Positions 1 to 11,222 of a DNA stretch of 64,000 nt are shown piece after piece. Position numbers and translations under genes: made by a program. The notes under the pieces were generated by a model that worked only from the letters and a program-made list of their open reading frames with translations, ran no database searches and was not told the origin of the DNA. This stretch comes from Elymus sibiricus (taxonomy: Eukaryota; Streptophyta; Magnoliopsida; Poales; Poaceae), in contig CM077675.1 in assembly GCA_039707655.1 (NCBI GenBank), positions 418,995,162 through 419,059,161 of the forward strand, in the 5' to 3' direction. Positions within the stretch are counted from its first letter, which is position 1. Each line of letters starts with the position of its first letter.

Positions 1-154
1 GGTATAGGGATCGATATGGGTGTCCACGGCTCCGATGTTGATCATTGATCGGAAGGGGTTCCGGGTCATGTCTATGCTTCACCGAACCTATAGGGTCACA
101 CGCTTAAGGGTCATCTATCTGTTGAATACTAGACAGGGAGTCTGAGAGAAAAAC

Positions 155-207
155 ACCGAAAAAGTTTCGGACACCGGAAAAGTTTCGGACAGCGGAAAAG
201 TTCCGCA
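155..207 (+). repeat. Short tandem GGAAAAGTTTCGGACA-type repeats in LTR
   Basis: Three imperfect copies of an approximately 18-bp unit (ccgaaaaagtttcggaca and variants) lie in the U3 part upstream of the TATA box, repeated again in the 3' LTR near 7696-7748. Repeated upstream units like this can act as enhancers in LTRs; no activity can be shown here. Confidence 0.6.
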
Positions 208-775
208 GAGAGAGGTCACCGGATGAATTTCGGTGAAACTAGAAAAGTTGTTTCAGGGGATTCCATAAAGTCAAATTGGTCTTGGCACATGCCTGATAAT
301 TCTTAGAGGGTGCCAGAATCGTTCTGGAAACTTTTTGGAATTTTCTGGAATGAAAACCGGAAATGTTCCGGAGCTGCCGAAACCGCTTCAGATGCTTTTC
401 GCAGATGAAATCACTAAACCGGAATTGTTCCGGCTCGCGTTGAAAATTATTTTGGTGGGTACTAGAATTGTTCTAAGCCCACATGAATATTTTCAGTTCG
501 ATCAGACGCTGAAAAATGTCGTCGTGAATAGTGAAAGTGCTTTTTGGATTTTTGTGGAAAACACCTTTTTGGATATTTCCAAAAAGATTTCTAGAAGGCC
601 TTGGGGGCCAAGGCAGCCCCTCATGGGGGTCCCCCAAGGGTGTGGCCGGCCAAGAATGGGTGGGGCACCATGGTGCTCCACATGGCACTCCCATATGGCA
701 TATTCCTTTTAGGAAAGGGATATTCCATGGGCATTTTGGGGTTTTTTGTATGACAACTTTACCCCTTGGCTAGCC

Positions 776-783
776 TATAAATA
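776..783 (+). promoter_or_regulatory. TATA box of the Copia LTR promoter
   Basis: TATAAATA in the context cctataaatagagg, followed by a C/T-rich stretch expected around transcription start. The identical box lies at 8317-8324 in the 3' LTR. Inferred U3/R border is roughly 30 bp downstream. Confidence 0.75.
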
Positions 784-999
784 GAGGTGAGTGGGCAGCC
801 CACTTCCTCATCCTTGTGCTCTCATACACATGCTATGCTTTGCTAGCTCTCTCTTCTCCCTCACACGAAAAGAGTTTTTCGTAGAGCCGAAAGGCTGTCT
901 GGGTTCCGGCAGGAACTAGTTCTGGACGGCGAAGCCCTGCCGGATAGTTGACACCGTATGTGTGCAACCCCGTAGAGAGGTCGTAGTTTCGATCTTTTG

Positions 1000-1150
1000 C
1001 CCGAAGGGCTGTTCGAGTTACCGTTCGAGTTTCCGGCGTCCTCCCGAAGGGCTGTCCGGGTAACTGTTCGGGTTCCGTGGGTCCTCCCGAAGGGCTGTCC
1101 GCGACATTGTCCGGGGGACTGTCCGACCGCCTCCCGAAGGGCTGTCCGAC
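1000..1150 (+). repeat. Four copies of CCCGAAGGGCTGTCC in the LTR
   Basis: The phrase CCCGAAGGGCTGT(T/C)C occurs at about 1000, 1043, 1086 and 1133, spaced 43-47 bp, with partly conserved intervening GTAACTGTTCGGGTT-type sequence. The array is copied at 8541-8691. It is downstream of the TATA box, so it would be transcribed in the 5' leader. Confidence 0.85.
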
Positions 1151-1347
1151 GAGGGAGTACATTCTCGCGGTTGGGAGGTTGTAAAATCCTAGCTGCGGGA
1201 ATCTGCACCAACGATCTCCACCGACTCTTCTTCCGCTGCGCTACGAGTCGGTACGGATCAGATCAAACCTTGTATGCAATCTCCATAGTGATCCTGGGCG
1301 TGCTCGCTATACCGAAAATTTTTGTTTTCTGTCGCGTTCCCCATCAG

Positions 1348-1360
1348 TGGCATCAAGAGC
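1348..1360 (+). other. Primer-binding site (initiator Met tRNA type)
   Basis: TGGCATCAAGAGCC-type sequence follows the end of the 5' LTR after one base. It resembles the usual plant Copia site TGGTATCAGAGCC, complementary to the 3' end of initiator methionine tRNA, with mismatches. Confidence 0.8.
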
Positions 1361-2745
1361 CAGGCTATGAGTAGATGCATGTTATGATCTAGAATACATA
1401 GAGATGTATGAGTGTTGCACAATATAATTAGGTAGTAGATGAGATCTATTGCTGAAAATTATTTGTGCGGGTAGCAGATGAAATCTGTTACTCGTTGTTC
1501 TTGTTGCTTCCCTTGAATTTGCGTAGTCCTGATCTTGACAGCATTGTGGAATCTGACAAAGTTCTGGCAATCCGCGATCCTTTCATGCTGCTCCTGAGTA
1601 TGCTGATTGACAGATCAACGAAGCTAACAGTTCTTTGGGTTCCACTTTAGTCACAGAAAGATGGATGTTTCGCAGACGAAGGGCAATGCAGATATGATCT
1701 GCACGGGGGTCACGCGTATGACGAAGTTTAGTATGGGGCTCGAGATTTTACTGTCTCGTGTTTCATACACCCTGGAAAGTTAATCTAGCAACTTGAAGTA
1801 TCATACTTGATGATAAACGGTGGTAGCTGCGGTTTAAGTAAAAACCTTAGAAGCCACGTAAAATAAAATTTTGCATAAACCGATTAGAGGCGTCTAACTT
1901 GGCTTTGCAGGATGGTTATGCATGTGATGTGGTATAGCAATGCTCACATTAAATTTGATTATGTATGAGATGACTATATGATGTAATTAACATGACCTGC
2001 GTGTCATGATTTGGCATGATGGCTGGAGCCATATGATTGCACTTTAATGACCTGCGTGTCAACCTTGTGTAATGCACTTATTTTATTAGCTATAGAGATA
2101 GCAATATTATTTGGTGCATCGACAAGGTGGTGGCAATCTTCGCGAAGGTGAACAGACGCGAATGCCGAAGACGAAGAAATACTTGACTTCTCCGTCAGAA
2201 GGGGCTATACCATGTCATGCTAATTATGAATTGCCTGAGATGTTTATCCCTTATGATGCACCCTTTTGATTGCGCGGTAGTCGCTTTTTATTAGGGTGAT
2301 CTCTCACAAAATATCAAGTAGTTAGTGTTCTCCCAAGTGTAGCACCGTCACGGCACCTATCTCTTCGGGGTATCACATGGTTACATGGGTACGAACGATT
2401 AGAGAAGTGTGAGGCGGGTGAGTTGAGACCTCGCAGCGAGATCACTTGGTTGTCTTGACGTTCAGGCATGAAAGTCATGAGCTCGGAACACACGCATCGA
2501 AAGATGAACAAGAGTCACATAGAGATGTGATTGGCAAGTTGGCCTACCAATTGAAATTCTCGTCACTTGAGATGGTTACATCCTTGACGCTGAATTGAAA
2601 GTTGGATCTTGCATCACTCACAATCAATTATGAGAGATATTGATTTGAGTGGGAGCGCACTTTAGAATAAATATGTTTATTCACTAGTGCCAAAATCATT
2701 ATGAACAATGTCTAAAATGAACTTGTGTTTTCCGTTGTAGATCAA
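1361..2745 (+). other. Non-coding leader of the Copia element
   Basis: No sizeable plausible gene is seen between the primer-binding site and gag. The stretch just before the gag ATG (cttgtgttttccgttgtag) is pyrimidine-rich and ends in TAG, like a 3' splice site. Spliced gag transcripts are known in BARE-type elements, so this could be a splice acceptor, but no donor was assigned. Confidence 0.5.
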
Positions 2746-3579
2746 ATGGCTCGCAACACCGCGTTCAACTTAGGCCCTATGTTAGAGAAAGAGAAGTTAG
2801 CTGCGAATGGAAACAACTATGCGGACTGGGTCCGTACCCTGAGGATTGTCCTTAGGAGCGCTAAAAAAGTGTACGTGCTTGATGGACCTCTTCCACCTAA
2901 GCCGGCGGCAACAGCCGCGGCAGACATACAAAATGTCTGGGCCACTAAGGATGATGATTTCAACTTAGTGCAGTGCCTCATGCTGTCTTGCATGAGTTCA
3001 GAGCTTCAAAAACGTTTTGAATTCCATAACTCCTTTGATATGATCAAGGATCTGGATGCTCTGTACAAGTTTAATGCACGGTCTGAACGTTTTGATATCA
3101 TGAAAATGATGTCGGAGACCAAGATGGCTGAGGGCAGTTCAGTTGGCGAACACGTGGTCAATATGATTGGCCACGCTGAAAGGCTTAAAACCCTGGAATT
3201 CCCACTTCCAGATGAGCATGTTATGGACATGTTGCTCCGTTCACTCCCCCCTTCTTACGGAGGTTTTGTCATGAACTACCACATGAATGGGTTGGACAAA
3301 ACAGTTCATGAGGTGCTTGCCATGCTGAAAACTGCTGAAGGAGGACTGCAAAAAAATCGCAAGCAAGTGTTGCTTGTGAATAAAACTGCCAGTTTCAAAA
3401 AAAAAAAGGCAAGCCAAAGAAGGGCAAGGGCGCCGGTAAGACCGGCTTCCAACGCAAATCTAAGGGCGGAGCCAAGAATGAAACTGAGTGCTTCTACTGC
3501 AAGGGCACAGGACACTGGAAGAGAAACTGCAAGAAATATCTGGAAGATAAGAAGTCTGGGAAAACCGGAAAAGGTATAA
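2746..3579 (+). pseudogene. gag: Copia gag, frame broken at an 11-A run
   Basis: Encodes the capsid-type Gag protein that packages element RNA. I place the start at ATG 2746 (MARNTAFNLGP); the frame is open upstream but without an ATG. The N-terminal capsid region contains NNYADWVRTLRIVLR and YHMNGLDKTVHEVLAMLKTA, typical of plant Copia Gag. At 3397-3407 there is a run of 11 A. In the reading frame used up to there, the protein ends in an unrelated basic tail. In the -1 frame from 3408 the expected lysine/glycine-rich linker and a CCHC zinc knuckle (CFYCKGTGHWKRNC) follow at about 3489-3530 and run on into protease. The run is therefore one A short of (or two over) an uninterrupted gag-pol frame, or is a slippage site. 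Confidence 0.85.
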
Positions 3580-4622
3580 TTGTTATACAAGTTAATGTCA
3601 TTGACGTTTTGCTTGCTAGCGAAAATTCTAAGTCTTGGGTATTTGATACCGGATCGGTTGCTCACATTTGCAACTCGATACAGGGGCTTCAGAAGGTGCG
3701 CAAGCTGGCAAAGAATGAAGTCGTGATGCGTGTCGGGAACGGCGCTGGGATCGCCGCTCAAGCCGTCGGCATTATGCCTCTACGTCTCCCTTCAGGATTT
3801 ATTTTGGAACTTAGTAACTGTTATTTTGTTCCGTTGTTGTGTAGAAACATTATCTCTGGATCATGTTTAGTACACGATGGGTACTCCTACAAGTCTGAGA
3901 ACAATGGTTGTTCACTTTATTGTAAGGATATGTTTTATGGATTTGCACCCATTGTTGGGGGCCTTTTCATACTAAATCTTGAATGTGGAAATGATGTCTT
4001 TAACGTGAATGCTAAACGCCTTAAGAAGGCTGATACCACCGCCACTTATTTGTGGCACTGTCGGCTTGGCCACATCGGAAAGAAACGCATGCAAAGACTC
4101 CATAAAGATGGTGTTTTACCGTCCCTTGATTTTGAATCATTTGACACATGTGAAGCTTGCTTGATGGGAAAAATGACCAAGACGCCGTTCACGGGTCATC
4201 CTGAACGGGCGGGTGAATTATTGGAAATAATACATAGTGATGTATGTGGTCCAATGAACACGGCCGCACGGGGTGGGTATTTTTACTTCGTGACTTTTAC
4301 TGATGATTTAAGTCGGTATGGCTATATCTACTTGATGAAGCATAAGTCGGAAACCTTTGAAAAGTTCAAAGAATTTCAGAATGAGGTAGAAAATCATCGT
4401 GACAAAAAGATTAAGTTTCTGCGGTCTGATCGCGGAGGCGAATATCTTAGTCATGAGTTTGGCCAACATCTGAGTGACCGTGGAATCGTTTCACAGCTTA
4501 CGCCTCCCGGAACTCCACAGCGAAACGGAGTGTCGGAACGACGTAACCGAACCCTGTTAGACATGGTAAGGTCGATGATGTCTCTTACAGATCTACAATA
4601 TCTTTTTGGGGTCATGCACTAG
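3408..4622 (+). pseudogene. pol: Copia zinc knuckle, protease and integrase (pol part 1)
   Basis: The frame is open from the A-run to 4622. In order: CCHC zinc knuckle (about 3489-3530); aspartic protease with active-site WVFDTGS near 3636-3656; integrase zinc-binding region with HCRLGHIG and CEACLMGK (about 4057-4170); integrase catalytic core with IHSDVCGP, LRSDRGGEY and NGVSERRNRT supplying the D, D and E residues. It stops at 4620-4622 because one base is missing around 4594-4601: after MMSLTDL the conserved SFWGHALETAAY continues in another frame, joined to the next entry. The catalytic triad of the integrase is therefore intact but separated from its C-terminal part by the frameshift. 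Confidence 0.88.
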
Positions 4623-6709
4623 AAACTGCCGCTTATACATTAAACAGAGCACCGTCTAAGTCTGTTGAGACGACACCACATGAGATGTGGAATGGGAAGA
4701 TACCTAGTGTGTCGCATCTCAAGGTTTGGGGTTGTGAGGCATACGTAAAACGTTTACAGCCAACCAAGCTAGAACCTAGATCAGACAAATGTTACTTTGT
4801 AGGTTATCCAAATAACACCATTGGATATTCCTTCTACCACCAGTCCGAGGGCAAAGTGTTTGTCGCAAAGGTTGCACACTTTCTCGAGAAAGAGTTTCTC
4901 ACTAAAGAAGTGGGTGGGAGGACAGTACAACTTAATGAGATTAGTGAATCTTCGGCAACCGTTGATATGGCTAAGGAACCGGAAGAAATTCCGCTAATTA
5001 TCCCTACAACCGAGCCGGAAGTTGTCGCATGTGATGCGGAAACTTCAAACACCGTTGTTACTGAACCGCGCAGATCAGGTAGGGCTATCCAGCCACTTGA
5101 ATGGTTTCATAACGAAATCTTCATTCTTGAAGACGATGAACCTGCGCACTACAAGGAAGCGATGGCGGGGCCTAGCTCAAGGGAATGGCACAAAGCCATG
5201 AGATCCGAAATGGAATCCATGTACGAAAACCAAGTTTGGAACTTGGAAGAACTTCCAGATGGTGTAAAACCCATTGGTTGTAAATGGATTTTCAAAAGAA
5301 AGACGGACGCGGATGGTAACATTACTATCCACAAAGCTAGACTTGTCGCGAAAGGGTTCACGCAAGTTCCAGGAGAGGACTACGACGAGACTTTCTCGCC
5401 CGTAGCTATGCTTAGGTCTGTTCGGATATTACTAGCAATTGCTGCTTATTTCGATTATGAAATATGGCAGATGGATGTCAAAACGGCTTTCCTAAATGGA
5501 AACCTTGATAGGGATGTATACATGATACAGCCAGAAGGTTTTGTCGATCCTAAGAATGCTGGAAAGGTATGTAAGCTTCAGAAAGCCATTTATGGTCTGA
5601 AGCAAGCATCAAGGAGCTGGAATATTCGTTTTGATGAAGTGGTCAAAGAGTTTGGCTTCATCAGGAACGATGAAGAATCTTGTGTGTACAAGAAGTTTAG
5701 TGGGAGCGCAAAAGCATTTCTAATCTTGTATGTGGATGACATATTGTTGATTGGAAATGATGTGAAATTTCTTGGCGAAATAAAAGATTCATTGAAGAAG
5801 AGTTTTTCAATGAAAGACTTAGGCGAAGCGGCATATGTATTGGGCATCAGGATCTATAGAGATAGATCAAGACGCCTGATAGCGCTAAGCCAAAGCACGT
5901 ACATTGACAAGGTGTTGAAAAGGTTCAACATGGAGAACTCCAAGAAAGGTCTACTCCCCATGTCACCTGGCACAGTACTTTGCAAGAATCAGAGTCCTCG
6001 GACCCTCGATGAGCGAGTACAAATGAATGATATTCCATATGCTTCGGCAGTTGGTTCTATTATGTATGCCATGCTATGTACAAGACCGGATGTTTCCTAT
6101 GCGCTAAGTGTTAGCAGCCGGTACCAAGGTGATCCAGGATTGGAACACTGGGCCGCAGTCAAGGGTATTCTTAAGTACCTCAGAAGGACCAAGGATTTAC
6201 TCCTTGTGTACGGAGGTGATGAAGAGCTCATTGTAAGTTGTTACACTGATGCAGGCTTCATGTCTGACCCAGATGACTTCAAATCTCAATCTGGCTATGT
6301 TTTCATATTGAACGGCGGCGCAGTTGATTGGAAAAGTTCCAAACAAAAGACTGTGGCGGATTCTACGACGGAGGCGGAATATGTTGCTGCTTCAGAAGCC
6401 TCCAAGAAAGCTGTCGGTATCAAGCAATTTCTTGAAGACCTTGGTGTGGTTCCAAGTGCTGTGGACCCGGTGGAGATCTATTGTGATAATAGTGGCGCCG
6501 TGGCTCAGGCAAGGGAACCATGTTCGCACCATAAGACAATGCATATTCAACGCAAATATAAACTCATTCGACATCATGTCGAAGAAGGTTTAGTGAAAGT
6601 ACGCAAAGTTCACACGGATCTGAATGTGTCAGACCCGATGACGAAGCCTCTACCACGAGCAAAGCATGAGCAACACCGGATTGCCATTGGTGTTAGGGAA
6701 GCCATGTAA
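4604..6709 (+). pseudogene. pol: Copia integrase C-terminus, reverse transcriptase and RNase H (pol part 2)
   Basis: Continues pol after the single-base loss. It includes the end of integrase, the GKIPSVSHLKVWGCEAYV motif, then reverse transcriptase: KARLVAKGFTQ, DVKTAFLNG, YGLKQASRSW and the catalytic YVDD (about 5728-5739). RNase H follows with YTDAGF, STTEAEY and CDNSGAV, and the frame ends near DPMTKPLP at a TAA (6707-6709). All expected catalytic residues are visible in this part. It lies 31 bp upstream of the 3' LTR, as usual for Copia. Because gag, pol part 1 and this part are in three frames, no full polyprotein can be read without frameshifting. Confidence 0.92.
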
Positions 6710-6728
6710 CTAGATTATGACTCTAGTG

Positions 6729-6740
6729 CAAGTGGGAGAC
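6729..6740 (+). other. Polypurine tract
   Basis: caagtgggagac directly abuts the TG start of the 3' LTR, as required for plus-strand DNA priming in LTR elements. Confidence 0.8.
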
Positions 6741-8887
6741 TGTAGGAGATATGCCCTAGAGGCAGTAATATCAGTTACTTTTGTATCTCCAAGTTTGTAA
6801 TGAATGTTTATGATCCATGCTATAACTGCAATGATTCTCGAGTCTGCAAATTAAACGAGGCTTGGAGGGAAACTCATGTGCACGTGTGGTATAATAAACG
6901 GTAAAATGTATTCCTAGTCTTGCCTCTAAGACTGGCTCAAGTATTGCATGATGATCCTGTTTTCCTGATCATGGGCATGGCTATGCCGGCAATTTTGAGG
7001 GCACGATGTTGGTAGAACACTTGTGTTGAATCGACCCAATATTGATGTTATACTATGAGATATATTCGTCACTAGTTAATGGTTAAATAACACAGAGATG
7101 GTTAATGTTTGCATGATTCCTTAGACCATGAGAGTATCGAGTTTCTTCATGCTTGCTTCATGAACTTTGGGGTTTGTTAAACGTCATCCGTAAAAGGGTG
7201 GCTATTACGGCTGCTTACGGGTTCATGGAAAAGTATGTCAAGTAACTTGATAGCTCAAGATTGGGATTTGCTCCTCCAACGATGGAGAGATATCTCTGGG
7301 CCCTCTCGGTGTTACGGTATCCATCATCGTCTGGCCAGACACTTGTGATTTGATCACGGGGATGCCGGAACACGGGAACGAGAAAAGAGAACAATACCGG
7401 CAACGAGGTAACTGGCATTGTGGACAAGTTGTTGATCCACGAGGATGCCTACATGTCTCACCTCGGGTTATTGTAACATATCGCGAAGCAACAGGAATAG
7501 CATACGGCAACTGGAGGTTCACTCGAATATTTATTCGTGTGGGTATAGGGATCGATATGGGTGTCCACGGCTCCGATGTTGATCATTGATCGGAAGGGGT
7601 TCCGGGTCATGTCTATGCTTCACCGAACCTATAGGGTCACACGCTTAAGGGTCATCTATCTGTTGAATACTAGACAGGGAGTCTGAGAGAAAAACACCGA
7701 AAAAGTTTCGGACACCGGAAAAGTTTCGGACAGCGGAAAAGTTCCGCAGAGAGAGGTCACCGGATGAATTTCGGTGAAACTAGAAAAGTTGTTTCAGGGG
7801 ATTCCATAAAGTCAAATTGGTCTTGGCACATGCCTGATAATTCTTAGAGGGTGCCAGAATCGTTCTGGAAACTTTTTGGAATTTTCTGGAATGAAAACCG
7901 GAAATGTTCCGGAGCTGCCGAAACCGCTTCAGATGCTTTTCGCAGATGAAATCACTAAACCGGAATTGTTCCGGCTCGCGTTGAAAATTATTTTGGTGGG
8001 TACTAGAATTGTTCTAAGCCCACATGAATATTTTCAGTTCGATCAGACGCTGAAAAATGTCGTCGTGAATAGTGAAAGTGCTTTTTGGATTTTTGTGGAA
8101 AACACCTTTTTGGATATTTCCAAAAAGATTTCTAGAAGGCCTTGGGGGCCAAGGCAGCCCCTCATGGGGGTCCCCCAAGGGTGTGGCCGGCCAAGAATGG
8201 GTGGGGCACCATGGTGCTCCACATGGCACTCCCATATGGCATATTCCTTTTAGGAAAGGGATATTCCATGGGCATTTTGGGGTTTTTTGTATGACAACTT
8301 TACCCCTTGGCTAGCCTATAAATAGAGGTGAGTGGGCAGCCCACTTCCTCATCCTTGTGCTCTCATACACATGCTATGCTTTGCTAGCTCTCTCTTCTCC
8401 CTCACACGAAAAGAGTTTTTCGTAGAGCCGAAAGGCTGTCTGGGTTCCGGCAGGAACTAGTTCTGGACGGCGAAGCCCTGCCGGATAGTTGACACCGTAT
8501 GTGTGCAACCCCGTAGAGAGGTCGTAGTTTCGATCTTTTGCCCGAAGGGCTGTTCGAGTTACCGTTCGAGTTTCCGGCGTCCTCCCGAAGGGCTGTCCGG
8601 GTAACTGTTCGGGTTCCGTGGGTCCTCCCGAAGGGCTGTCCGCGACATTGTCCGGGGGACTGTCCGACCGCCTCCCGAAGGGCTGTCCGACGAGGGAGTA
8701 CATTCTCGCGGTTGGGAGGTTGTAAAATCCTAGCTGCGGGAATCTGCACCAACGATCTCCACCGACTCTTCTTCCGCTGCGCTACGAGTCGGTACGGATC
8801 AGATCAAACCTTGTATGCAATCTCCATAGTGATCCTGGGCGTGCTCGCTATACCGAATTTTTTTGTTTTCTGTCGCGTTCCCCATCA
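6741..8887 (+). repeat. 3' LTR of the Copia element (complete, 2147 bp)
   Basis: Starts TGTAGGAGAT after the polypurine tract and ends CCCATCA, matching the 5' LTR end. It contains the TATA box at 8317-8324 and the CCCGAAGGGCTGTCC array at 8541-8691. Confidence 0.95.
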
Positions 8888-8939
8888 GAAAGAAATACGT
8901 AAAAATAAACGGAGAACCAGGGATCAAACCCAAGTCGCC

Positions 8940-9830
8940 TCCATGGGTAGCCATTTTTTTGTTTACTTTTTCACGGTTTTTTGTGTGTTTCTTTCTATGT
9001 TTTTACTTATTTTATATTTCTTGTTTATATTTTTCATCGGTTTCCTTTGTTTCTTTCTTAGTTTTCAGTGTTTTTTCTTTTCTTTTCTTCGTTTTTGTTT
9101 AGTTCTCATTTTTCATTGGTTTTCTTTGTTTCTTTATTGGTTTTCGCGGTTTTAATTCTTTTTGCAATGGTTTCTTCAAATTTTCATTTTCTTCGTTTTG
9201 ATTTCATTGTTTTTATTAGGTGTCTACGTTTTTTAATTTTTGTCTTTGTTTTTCACTTTTTCTTTAGATTTATCTCTTTCTTTTCACGTTCAATCAGTTT
9301 TTTTTGTTTTCTCTCAGATTTGAACCGTTTTTTGTACACAATTTAGGTATATATCTAATACATATTTAACATTTTTCAAAACAAAGTCTAACAATTCAAA
9401 TACATGATCAACATTTTTTCTGTACACATTTAACATTTTTGAAATACGTGTTCAACAATTTTCAAATGCTTGATTAAAATTTTTATATACAAGTTCATTT
9501 TTTTATTTTTTGAAATACATGGTAAACATTTTGTATACACATTTAACATTTTTCAAATTCTTGATTCAAGTTTTTCAAATATTGTTTCATCATTTTTTCA
9601 ATGATTGCTTAACATTTTTATATACATGATCACAAAAATTTCACCAGTTTCTAATAGATGGCAAAAAAAACTGTACACATTTAACATTTTTTAAATGCTT
9701 GATTAATAATTTTCAGATACTTGTTCATAATTTTTTGAAATGCATCGATTAACATTTTTGGAATACATGATCAATTTTTTTCATGTATACCAAACAATAT
9801 GACCATACAAGTTTTAATAAATGCTTTGAC
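8940..9830 (+). repeat. T-rich tract and degenerate AACATTTTT/ATACATG array
   Basis: 8950-9340 is a T-rich low-complexity tract; 9360-9790 repeats phrases such as ttaacatttttcaaat, atacatgatcaac and gtacacatttaac at irregular 20-40 bp spacing. Such arrays are frequent in Triticeae transposons, but I cannot assign the family. Open frames here encode only Phe/Leu/Ser-rich low-complexity peptide and are not genes. Confidence 0.6.
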
Positions 9831-10502
9831 GGATAAACGCATTTGAGATGAATTTTTATTTAAAAGTGTTCCACCATCCATGAAGTATATTCATGTATGT
9901 CAAATAATCGATTTATGAATGTCAATAAAATGACCATGCAACTTCTAAAAGTTGTGTTCCATATAGGAACAATATTGTTTGCAATATCTCCACAAGCCTA
10001 CCATGAACTCTATGACACGAGATTGAACAAGGAAAATTACGCTACTCCTAGGCAAATCCTTCAAAAAGGGATCGCACACGTACGTTCATGTTGACATGTC
10101 CATCCAATGGACAAACTTAGGAATTTATCCTTCAAGCAGAGTTACAGCCAACATCTTCAATGAGAGCACGACACTCATATGTCAAAATTGTCTGGCCTAG
10201 CCGAAGGGTGAGATATTGTTTTCACCAGGAGTACACGCATACTTGTAGTCGAAACCATCACTACGAGCAACCTATCTATCGGTTGCAGAATTCTCGCTAG
10301 CCGGATCCCAAATCATATATGCAACTTTAGGTTTCGAAATCAATCAAAAACTAAACATTAATTCAATAGACTTTTTATGACACATAAGATAAATATTGAC
10401 CATTCATTTTTCTTATCTAAGAGTTAATATTAATCCATACTACTGGCTTAGATATGTGGTATTCCTTGTAAAAAGGGCATAATCGAAAGAGTTGCAAAGT
10501 AG
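9831..10502. other. Unassigned spacer
   Basis: I see no gene, clear repeat boundary or RNA gene here. The short open frame at 9897-10094 has no recognisable features. Confidence 0.4.
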
Positions 10503-10504
10503 TA

Positions 10505-10842
10505 CTCCCTCTATAAACTAATATAAAATCGTTTAGATCACTAAAGTTGTGATCTAAATGGTTTCCCTCCGTCCTTTAAAGAGTGTACTTCCAACTTTGT
10601 TGTAGGGTCAAACTATCTCAAAGTTTGACCAAATTTATGCAAAAATATATCATTGTTTGTGAAACTAAATAGGTATATGATGAAAATATATTTTATCATG
10701 AATCTAATGCTACTAATTTGATGACATAAATGTTGATGTATTATTGTATAAATACGTCAAACATAAAAAAGTGTGACTTTTCAACAAAATTGAAAGTACA
10801 CTCTTTAAAGGACGGGGAAAGTATATTAGTTTACAAAGAGAG
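10505..10842. mobile_element. Stowaway MITE (outer), interrupted
   Basis: Left end CTCCCTCTATAAACTAATAT and right end ATATTAGTTTACAAAGAGAG are inverted repeats flanked by TA on both sides (10503-10504, 10843-10844). The left half also carries the typical palindromic core tttagatcactaaagttgtgatctaaa. The element is interrupted by another MITE between about 10562 and 10820. Confidence 0.85.
10562..10820. mobile_element. Second MITE nested in the Stowaway
   Basis: Begins tttccctccgtcctttaaag and ends ctttaaaggacggggaaa, an inverted-repeat pair. Inner sequence gtgtacttccaactttg is mirrored by ttgaaagtacac. Internal sequence is AT-rich and non-coding. Exact ends are uncertain by a few bases because the flanking duplication is degraded. 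Confidence 0.8.
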
Positions 10843-11029
10843 TACTGATGGGCTGATTTTATCAAGACGGTAATCGATCGCCATGATGCGGGGAAGATGG
10901 ACATGATTAGTACCGACAAGCATTCTGGTGGCGAGCAATACGAGGAGCAGAGGAGCAGAGCTGGCCAGAAGAAGGCAGAGCTGTCAACAAGACAAACCAG
11001 CATGCCGGTCTCCTGTGTTGGTCCGTCGT

Positions 11030-11222
11030 GCCACATGCTAGTAACATAAATAGTAATATGCATGCCACATAGGCAAAAATAATAATGTGTCAAATAATTA
11101 ATGAGAAGAGAGTCAAATGGAGTAACATAATATGTTATCATCACACTACCCACTACGAGGGTAGTAACACAAATTAGTAACATATACATGTTACTAGTGT
11201 AAGTCACTCACCACTATGACCA
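11030..11222. mobile_element. Mutator-like MITE rich in AGTAACAT
   Basis: Contains repeated tagtaacata/tatgttact phrases and the right end gttactagtgtaagtcactcaccactatgacc. It shares this layout, including taattaatgagaagagagt, with the copy at 29487-29923. The left boundary is approximate. Confidence 0.65.

Larger units (their letters stand above)
1..1346 (+). repeat. 5' LTR of the Copia element (partial)
   Basis: Identical to 7542-8887 except for two substitutions near its end. It ends in CA at 1346, directly before the primer-binding site. It carries a TATA box and several short internal repeats. The open frames in it, on both strands, recur in the other LTR and are not taken as genes. Confidence 0.95.
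1..8887 (+). mobile_element. Copia LTR retrotransposon, left LTR cut by window edge
   Basis: Order is LTR, primer-binding site, gag, protease, integrase, reverse transcriptase, RNase H, polypurine tract, LTR; integrase before RT defines Copia. Window base 1 corresponds to 7542, so about 800 bp of the left LTR lies outside. The two LTRs differ at only two of the 1346 comparable bases (an AAAA/TTTTT versus AA/TTTTTTT tract near 1315-1323), so the insertion is very recent. The LTR start TGTAGGAGATATGCCCTAGA resembles Angela/BARE-type elements; the exact family is not settled. The TSD cannot be checked because the left flank is missing. Two frameshifts in gag-pol argue that this copy is not autonomous as read. 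Confidence 0.95.

Noticed and set aside
335..1374. Several open frames on both strands inside the Copia LTR
   Set aside because: They recur identically in the 3' LTR, overlap promoter and leader sequence, have no domains and are mutually overlapping.
8863..9346. Open frames rich in Phe, Leu, Ser
   Set aside because: Produced by the T-rich tract; low complexity, no domain.
9360..9790. CRISPR-like or satellite array
   Set aside because: Repeats are irregular in length and spacing and highly degenerate; this is a plant repeat tract.
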